From assembly GCA_964629635.1 (NCBI GenBank), contig CAZVQS010000001.1, forward strand, positions 124,001-188,000: a DNA stretch of 64,000 nt. The letters are read 5' to 3'. The stretch's first letter is position 1, and every line of letters begins with the position of its first letter. Positions 59,193 to 64,000 of the stretch are shown here, piece by piece. Position numbers and translations under genes: made by a program. Source of the DNA: YC2-FULL-38-9 sp964629635 (GTDB lineage: Bacteria; Patescibacteriota; Microgenomatia; UBA1406; GWC2-37-13). The notes below the pieces were generated by a model. It worked only from the letters and a program-made list of their open reading frames with translations, had not been told where the DNA came from and did no database searches.

Positions 59193-59302
59193 GAAAAGCA
59201 GGCGGCGGAAGTGAAAGGGATCCCGACATGCGCGGAGGTTCAACATTGCTCCAGTCGACCGAGCACTGGCGGGAATGAAACTTCCGACAGAATCTGCTTT
59301 TC
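59193..59302 (+). ncRNA. structured RNA element, copy 3
   Basis: Outer stem GAAAAGCAG (59193-59201) pairs with CTGCTTTTC (59294-59302). Inner stem CGGAAGT pairs with ACTTCCG, a compensatory change from CGGAGGT/ACCTCCG in copies 1 and 2. The CCAGT-CGACCGAGC-ACTGG hairpin and GCGGGAATGAAAC are identical to copy 2. TATGAT (59181-59186) would place a plus-strand start exactly at 59193. No plus-strand gene follows; a hairpin at 59331-59348 could end the transcript, making a stand-alone RNA of about 160 nt. In the opposite direction it would precede the leader peptide and methyltransferase. Orientation is therefore less certain than for copy 1. Confidence 0.55.
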
Positions 59303-59321
59303 AATATATGTATCATAATCC

Positions 59322-59348
59322 AAAAAAAATCCCCGCATGTCTGCGGGG
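59322..59348 (-). terminator. Rho-independent terminator
   Basis: Minus strand CCCCGC-AGACAT-GCGGGG followed by ATTTTTTTT. It fits as the terminator of the 59454-59741 gene. On the plus strand the same hairpin is followed by a T-rich stretch and may end a transcript of RNA copy 3. Confidence 0.8.
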
Positions 59349-59453
59349 TGTGTTTTCGTTCGTTTTTGCCTCACACAACACTATCCCGCAGCAAAGCGTG
59401 GGGATAATAATATGTTGAGGCAACGGGTTTCATAAGATTGAATTATACTCCTT

Positions 59454-59741
59454 TTACGTGCGGTTGGCAACTTTGCGCGCGTTTTTGCTGTATGCGCCGA
59501 ACAGTTCGCCGGCTGTCAGTGTCCAGAAATGCTGGTTAAAGTACAGGACGACGGATGTCCGGGCACGGTACCCGGTGAGCCCTTTGACTTTGCTTTCCGT
59601 TTTTTCGGCAAGCAGGTCTCCCTGCAGCACGCCGCGGCCGAAACGGGCCGGATAGATGACGGTTCCTTCGGGAAACCGGACTTCCATTTCTTTTCCCTCA
59701 GTTTCCTGAAACGAAAGCTGGACACCTTCGACGCGTGACAT
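59454..59741 (-). CDS. small protein of unknown function (95 aa)
   Basis: The start at 59741 is preferred over 59807 because TATAAT (59753-59748) ends exactly 6 nt before it, within the longer frame. The 95-residue product is mostly beta (EMEVRFPEGTVIYPARFGRG, then LTGYRARTSVVLYFNQHFW) with a basic helix at the end. It has no signal peptide or membrane span, and no family is recognised. The repeated beta/aromatic pattern suggests a small barrel or PilZ-like domain, but key motifs are missing. It is followed by an intrinsic terminator. Confidence 0.6.
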   Translation of the reverse strand: MSRVEGVQLSFQETEGKEMEVRFPEGTVIYPARFGRGVLQGDLLAEKTESKVKGLTGYRARTSVVLYFNQHFWTLTAGELFGAYSKNARKVANRT

Positions 59742-59935
59742 GAACTTATTATACCTAAAAAGAAGCGTACGTGAAGAATCTTGTAAGAGTATTGGCAGAA
59801 AAGCCATGTTCCTGATTACCCATACCAGGTGTCAGTATGTGCTGTCTATACCATGCGGATCGGTTCACGGCTTCTGTGTGCGGATATGCAGTTATGTTTA
59901 CGGGCATTGAAACCGGGCATGCTTGTATATGTTGC

Positions 59936-61990
59936 TTACGCCAGCACTACGCGCCCGTCAATGGCAAATACCCCCTCATCCGTCGCCATGAGCGGGTTGA
60001 TATCCAGCTCCTGCACCCGGGGATTTGCCGCAAAGAATGCACCGACTGAGCGCGCGATACCGAAGAGCTGCTCCAGGTCCACGGGTTTTGAGCCGCGGAA
60101 TCCGGATAGGAGTTTTTTCAGTTTCGTTTTCCCGACCGCGTCTTTGAAGGACACGAAATCGAAAGGGTATATGAGGCGTGCGGCTTCCTTCAGGAGTTCC
60201 GCATAGATGCCTCCCATGCCAAGCAGGACTACCGGACCGAATATCTTGTCTCGCTTTGCTCCGATGATCAGCTCATGCCCTTTCACCTGTTTCTGCAGAT
60301 AGATCCGCTCTTCGCCCGTTACGCTCGTCAGCTCCTTCCACGCGGATTCAAGCTGCGTTTCATCGCTGATGCCCGTGATGATGCCTTTCACGTCCGTTTT
60401 GTGGGTGATGGTGTCGGATGCGATCTTCGCAACCACCGGATACCCGGACACGGCTGCGTATTCTTTCAGTTTTGACGTATCCGTAACCAGTTTCAGCTCA
60501 AGAACCGGCACTCCCATATCCTTCAATACGGCCATCGAATCCTGCAGGTTCAAAAGCTTCTGTTCCGGCCGGAAAGATACGGCAGCCGGCTGCGGGACCG
60601 CTTCAGGCGGCTTCTCGTTCTTTTGCGCATCGAGGAAGTTCCGGTAATGCACGATCTTCGCGATCGCAACCGGCAGGAAGTCATAGGAGGAAAAACTTGC
60701 GATCCTCTTTTCCTCGAAATAGAGATGCGAATTACCCACCGATTTCTCGCCCATGAACACCGGATACAGCGGGGTATCGAACCATTCCTGCGCTTCGCCG
60801 ATCACTGTCGCGGTCTCCTCTATTTCGGTATTTGCCTGGGGAGTGAGAAGTATGATCACCGCACCGGTCTTTTTTTCCTTGATTGTCGCGCGTATGGCGG
60901 ATTTGTAGTGGAATGCGGATGCATCACCCAGGAGGTCAATCGGGTTATGGAACGAAATCCGGTCCGAACCCATGGATTTCACGATGTCCGCTTTCACTTC
61001 CTCGGTCACCGTAACGAGCGACATGTTCCGCTTAATGAGTTCGTCCGTCAGAAGAACGCCGACTCCTCCCGCATTTGACAGGATGAGAATATCCTTGGAC
61101 TGGGGGACGCGGTTATAGGCATACAGCTTCAGCATTGCCATGAACTCGAAAAGCTGGTGTGCGCGTATGGCCCCTGACTGCGCAAACGCCGCGTCATAGA
61201 TCGCGTCGTCTCCCATCATGGAACCGGTGTGCGACACCGCAGCCTTTGATCCTTCCTCTGTGGAACCGCTTTTCAGGATGATGACCGGTTTTTTGCGCGT
61301 CACCCGCGAAAGCGTCTCCATGAACCGGGGACCGTTTTTCACGTCTTCCAGATACATGGCAATGACGGAGGTGTCCTTGTCCTGGCCGAGGAATTCAAGG
61401 CCGTCGCATTCATCAAAGGCGGTCTTGTTGCCGAGACTGATGAAGTAGGAGAACCCGAAATTCTTGTGTCCGGTCATGTAATCAACCATAAGGCTCCCCA
61501 ATGCTCCGGATTGTGATATGCACCCGATGTTTCCCTTCGGTACGAGGTGCTTAAGAAATGTCACGTTCGTATTGGATACCGTACTCGCAAACCCGATGCA
61601 GTTGGGTCCGAGTAGGGTAATGCCGTATTTCTCGAGCTTTTGGGTAAGGAGCAGTTCCTTGAGTGCGCCCTGCTCGCTCGTTTCCTTGAAGCCGGCTGCA
61701 TAAAGGACCACGTTCCGGCATCCGTTATCCCTGATTTCGTCAAGCACCTTCAGTGCAACATCCGCCGGCACCGCAAGAACAGCGAGGTCAACGGGCTTGC
61801 CGATCTCCTTCAGACTCTTCGTCACCCGTTTCCCCAAGAGCTCCTCATACTTCGGATTGATGAGGTACAGCTCGCCTTTATATCCCTGTTCTATGCAGTT
61901 TTTCGCGACCAGGTATCCCACTTTTTTCGGGTTGTCGGAAACACCGACGATCGCAACTGAGGAGGGGTTGAAGAATGAGGAGAGTTCCAT
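59936..61990 (-). CDS. ADP-forming acetyl/acyl-CoA synthetase, fused alpha-beta
   Basis: 684 residues from ATG 61990; the longer frame overlaps the upstream GGDEF gene and is not protein-like. Order: CoA-binding domain (about 5-125, VAIVGVSDNPKKVGYL), succinyl-CoA-ligase-like domains with the phospho-His in AVSHTGSMMGDDAIYD (about 245-260), and a C-terminal ATP-grasp (about 460-684, VAKIASDTITHKTDVKGI and LLGMGGIYAELLKEAARL). The enzyme converts acyl-CoA, ADP and phosphate into acid, CoA and ATP, giving substrate-level phosphorylation in fermenting archaea and some bacteria. TACAAT ends 6 nt before the ATG. It fits a fermentative lifestyle and depends on the CoA pathway at 51410. Confidence 0.93.
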   Translation of the reverse strand: MELSSFFNPSSVAIVGVSDNPKKVGYLVAKNCIEQGYKGELYLINPKYEELLGKRVTKSLKEIGKPVDLAVLAVPADVALKVLDEIRDNGCRNVVLYAAGFKETSEQGALKELLLTQKLEKYGITLLGPNCIGFASTVSNTNVTFLKHLVPKGNIGCISQSGALGSLMVDYMTGHKNFGFSYFISLGNKTAFDECDGLEFLGQDKDTSVIAMYLEDVKNGPRFMETLSRVTRKKPVIILKSGSTEEGSKAAVSHTGSMMGDDAIYDAAFAQSGAIRAHQLFEFMAMLKLYAYNRVPQSKDILILSNAGGVGVLLTDELIKRNMSLVTVTEEVKADIVKSMGSDRISFHNPIDLLGDASAFHYKSAIRATIKEKKTGAVIILLTPQANTEIEETATVIGEAQEWFDTPLYPVFMGEKSVGNSHLYFEEKRIASFSSYDFLPVAIAKIVHYRNFLDAQKNEKPPEAVPQPAAVSFRPEQKLLNLQDSMAVLKDMGVPVLELKLVTDTSKLKEYAAVSGYPVVAKIASDTITHKTDVKGIITGISDETQLESAWKELTSVTGEERIYLQKQVKGHELIIGAKRDKIFGPVVLLGMGGIYAELLKEAARLIYPFDFVSFKDAVGKTKLKKLLSGFRGSKPVDLEQLFGIARSVGAFFAANPRVQELDINPLMATDEGVFAIDGRVVLA

Positions 61991-61994
61991 ATGT

Positions 61995-63857
61995 TCATTG
62001 TACATGAACCGCATCCTGCTGTACATTATCATTCTTCGGATGCAACTCTTCCATGATCCGGTTGAGACGGAGTTCCCGCCGCAAGCCTGCCTTGCCGAAA
62101 AAATAATTGAGCAACAGTCGCTGATCGAGGCGCGCCGGAGGTGTGCCGGCGATGAGCGCATGAAAATGGTCGGCAAGTTCTGCCGGATCCTCACCTGCCT
62201 GCAACCGGTTGTGGTATTCATCGAATGCTCCGGTAAGATTCACGTCCGATCTGATTATCTCCGTCATCTTTCCATACCAATCAGCTTCAGCCGCCATAAG
62301 GGAGGCGCCGATCACCTTTCCCGACTCCTCGTATGACATGGTTCCGTCATGGGGAACATGAACCATTGACGAACCTAATGGAACAGCAGCCGTCTCCTTT
62401 CGTACACGCACGCTCGCCCCGTCGACAAACTGCCGGGTAGTTTCCAGCATTCCCCGGTCTTTTGCCCCGTTCACGCCCTTGCGGAGCGCGATAAGCAGGG
62501 TTCCTCCCCGCCTGGCAAATATGTAGTTCCGCTTATCGGCACGGTCAAGGCGTGCTTCCACCATTTCCCACAGTTTCTGGATCTGCTCGTCGCCCTCGAC
62601 ATAGCTTGACATATCGTTGATTTCCTTAACGAATTTGAGGTCTAAACACAGCATCTTCTGGACGTTCCCCCGCCGCAATTCGCTCTGCATTCCCTCAAAA
62701 GACAGGACGTTCTCGCCCAATAGCCCGTCATATACCACGCCCTCCAGAAGGTTGACAAGGTTCTCTTTACGGCGGCCAAGCTGCGCCCGCTCTTTTCCTG
62801 CAGGTTGTACCGCTATTTCCTTCCGGTCGATATAGTCGGCCAATGTCATGGCAAGTGAAAGGTCAGGCGACCCGAGAAGGATGCCCGCGATTTTACGGTC
62901 AAGATCCGACTCCCCTTTTGTATGCGTCACGGACGATTCAAAACCCTCCTCGTCGAACGCTCCGTCTTTGGTGAACAGCCCCCGCACCTTCCCGACCTGC
63001 TCCCCGTCCAGTATGAGACCGCGGTTTAGATACGCGAGGAAAATATTCCGTTCGACCGGATCTTCGGGCACCGTTATCACGGCGTTCTTTTCCTCATTCA
63101 GTGCGATGGGCCGCTCCTCAACCCGTCCGCTCTCCGCATTGAGGTAATATCCGGTCTTTCCCGCAAGACGGTTCCGGATTACCTGTTGGAGCCCTCTTAC
63201 CTCATCTGAGGACAATCCGCTGGTCCCCACCATAAACTCATCGCCTCCGTAACGGCACGTGGCATAGGAGCCGCTTTTACCGATTTCCATGCAATATTCG
63301 CGCGCGGCGTCATTGATAGTACGCGCCGCAGTGCTTAACAGCCAGTCGCCCGCTCCGGACATATTCGCGGAAAACAGGTCTTTAAGGTCAAGGAAAATAA
63401 AGGAGGGGTTTTCGGCAAACGTTTTCTGCTCCTGGTTATAGCCTGCCTTTTCCATGACATTGTGGACAAAGGCGGCCCGGCGGAACATGAGAACGGGCTG
63501 TGCGGTCGGTGCAACGACCGTTTCCCCAGACGGGGCAACATAGGAATAATCGAGAGTGCGCTGGAATTCCTCCGCGACTGTCCTGCGCATCAGGTCGTCC
63601 ATGGTCGCTTCGAAAAGATCAGTCGCCTGCTTCTTTCCCTGCATGAAGGTTTCGAAATCGTTGAATTCGGTTTTGAAAAGATTGCACAGATACGCGTTTG
63701 TTTCCGGATCCGCGATAAAACGGTTTGCATTCGCGAGAATCAGGGGCCCGGTGCCTTTCCGCTCACCGGTAACGGGAACCGGTGTTGGTACTTCTGACGG
63801 CAGTACATGATTATGCGCCGCAGCTGCGGCTTGGCTTCTCAACTCTCCTCCATCCAT
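61995..63857 (-). CDS. GGDEF-domain protein with a second, degenerate GGDEF domain (620 aa)
   Basis: The start at 63857 is chosen because TATACT (63869-63864) ends 6 nt before it. After about 120 residues of helical N-terminus comes a GGDEF domain with SFIFLDLKDLF (about 152-162, metal Asp) and RYGGDEF (about 202-208), so diguanylate cyclase activity is possible. A second copy follows (about 400-470): MLCLDLKFVKEINDMSSYVEGD keeps the first half, but the GGDEF loop is ARRGGTLLIAL and should be inactive. Members make c-di-GMP or bind it at degenerate sites. No sensor or membrane segment is seen. It ends 4 bp before the acyl-CoA synthetase start and carries that gene's -10. Confidence 0.8.
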   Translation of the reverse strand: MDGGELRSQAAAAAHNHVLPSEVPTPVPVTGERKGTGPLILANANRFIADPETNAYLCNLFKTEFNDFETFMQGKKQATDLFEATMDDLMRRTVAEEFQRTLDYSYVAPSGETVVAPTAQPVLMFRRAAFVHNVMEKAGYNQEQKTFAENPSFIFLDLKDLFSANMSGAGDWLLSTAARTINDAAREYCMEIGKSGSYATCRYGGDEFMVGTSGLSSDEVRGLQQVIRNRLAGKTGYYLNAESGRVEERPIALNEEKNAVITVPEDPVERNIFLAYLNRGLILDGEQVGKVRGLFTKDGAFDEEGFESSVTHTKGESDLDRKIAGILLGSPDLSLAMTLADYIDRKEIAVQPAGKERAQLGRRKENLVNLLEGVVYDGLLGENVLSFEGMQSELRRGNVQKMLCLDLKFVKEINDMSSYVEGDEQIQKLWEMVEARLDRADKRNYIFARRGGTLLIALRKGVNGAKDRGMLETTRQFVDGASVRVRKETAAVPLGSSMVHVPHDGTMSYEESGKVIGASLMAAEADWYGKMTEIIRSDVNLTGAFDEYHNRLQAGEDPAELADHFHALIAGTPPARLDQRLLLNYFFGKAGLRRELRLNRIMEELHPKNDNVQQDAVHVQ

Positions 63858-63916
63858 GGTATCAGTATACTCTTCTTTTACCGCCTTATCAGACTGTAGT
63901 TTGACGAAAATCGCCC

Positions 63917-63966
63917 AAAAAAAACGCGCCGGGCCCTTCACAAATGTTGGAAGAACTCGGCGGCGC
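63917..63966 (-). terminator. Rho-independent terminator of a gene beyond the window
   Basis: Minus strand GCGCCG (63966-63961) pairs with CGGCGC (63931-63926) around a long inner part with a CTTC/GAAG stem, followed by eight T (63924-63917). It lies upstream of the GGDEF gene on the same strand and must end a transcript coming from outside. Confidence 0.65.
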
Positions 63967-64000
63967 TTGGGTGGTTATCTCAGGCTTGTCCTGCTAGACC

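Noticed and set aside
2514..59302. The three structured elements as an insertion sequence derivative, REP or MITE
   Set aside because: No target-site duplications; outer stems differ in sequence but keep pairing, copy 1 has a different centre, and two copies lie directly before start codons. Not fully excluded without other genomes.
2514..59302. The structured elements as T-box, cobalamin, TPP, lysine or c-di-GMP riboswitches
   Set aside because: None of the conserved core sequences of these families that I know is present in either orientation.
59308..59418. A 36-codon plus-strand frame just after RNA element copy 3
   Set aside because: Its first part is the translated A-tract and stem of a terminator hairpin, so the frame is better explained as chance.

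Overview
The window looks like a piece of a Candidate Phyla Radiation (Patescibacteria, possibly Microgenomates) chromosome. This rests on its mix of bacterial housekeeping genes (leuS, typA, sortase, prepilin peptidase, L,D-transpeptidase) with archaeal-type parts (TrmB-family regulator, archaeal-type TyrRS, archaeal CoA enzymes fused in one gene, ADP-forming acyl-CoA synthetase), on two proteins of about 3000 residues, on very tight gene packing, and on the near absence of Shine-Dalgarno sites. The phylum is an inference; no rRNA lies in the window. No phage genes, transposases or CRISPR arrays were seen.

Layout. 1-3.4 kb: partial L,D-transpeptidase, tRNA-Arg, small membrane protein, TrmB regulator, structured RNA copy 1 and an Ntn hydrolase. 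3.4-15.2 kb: minus-strand operon of giant LamG/Fn3 surface protein, ABC ATPase and FtsX/MacB permease. 15.3-16.2 kb: noncoding. 16.2-26.1 kb: P-loop protein, NrnA-like DHH enzyme, sortase, tRNA-Arg, a tmk-ndk-ndk-dockerin-cohesin run, an NMP-kinase-like protein, an ABC-2 exporter interrupted by RNA copy 2, and a prepilin peptidase. 26.1-38.5 kb: a second, paralogous giant-protein/ATPase/permease operon headed by a small gene and a rhodanese-like protein. 38.5-44.4 kb: M16 peptidase, then a cohesin-dockerin-transporter-dockerin/amidase operon. 44.5-53.5 kb: tRNA-Lys, typA, arginase-fold protein, tRNA-Gln, leuS, a PPAT/GTP-dependent dephospho-CoA kinase fusion, GNAT and an RRM protein. 53.7-64 kb: two lytic-transglycosylase-like proteins, tyrS, a PLP enzyme with a methyltransferase, RNA copy 3, a small unknown, ADP-forming acyl-CoA synthetase and a GGDEF protein.

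How it fits together. Much of the window builds or remodels the cell surface: two giant exported proteins each with a dedicated ABC system, two cohesin/dockerin pairs, an amidase, two transglycosylases, an L,D-transpeptidase and a sortase. Central functions are nucleotide supply (tmk, two ndk), CoA and acetyl-CoA/ATP metabolism, and translation.

Three things stand out. (1) In eleven places a sigma70-like -10 hexamer ends exactly 6 nt before the ATG, so the start codon would be the first transcribed base; several starts chosen here rest on this. (2) A roughly 110-140 nt palindromic element occurs three times with compensatory changes in its outer and inner stems, as expected of a structured RNA. 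(3) The giant protein/ABC transporter operon is present twice, and both giants share a conserved C-terminal module and tail.
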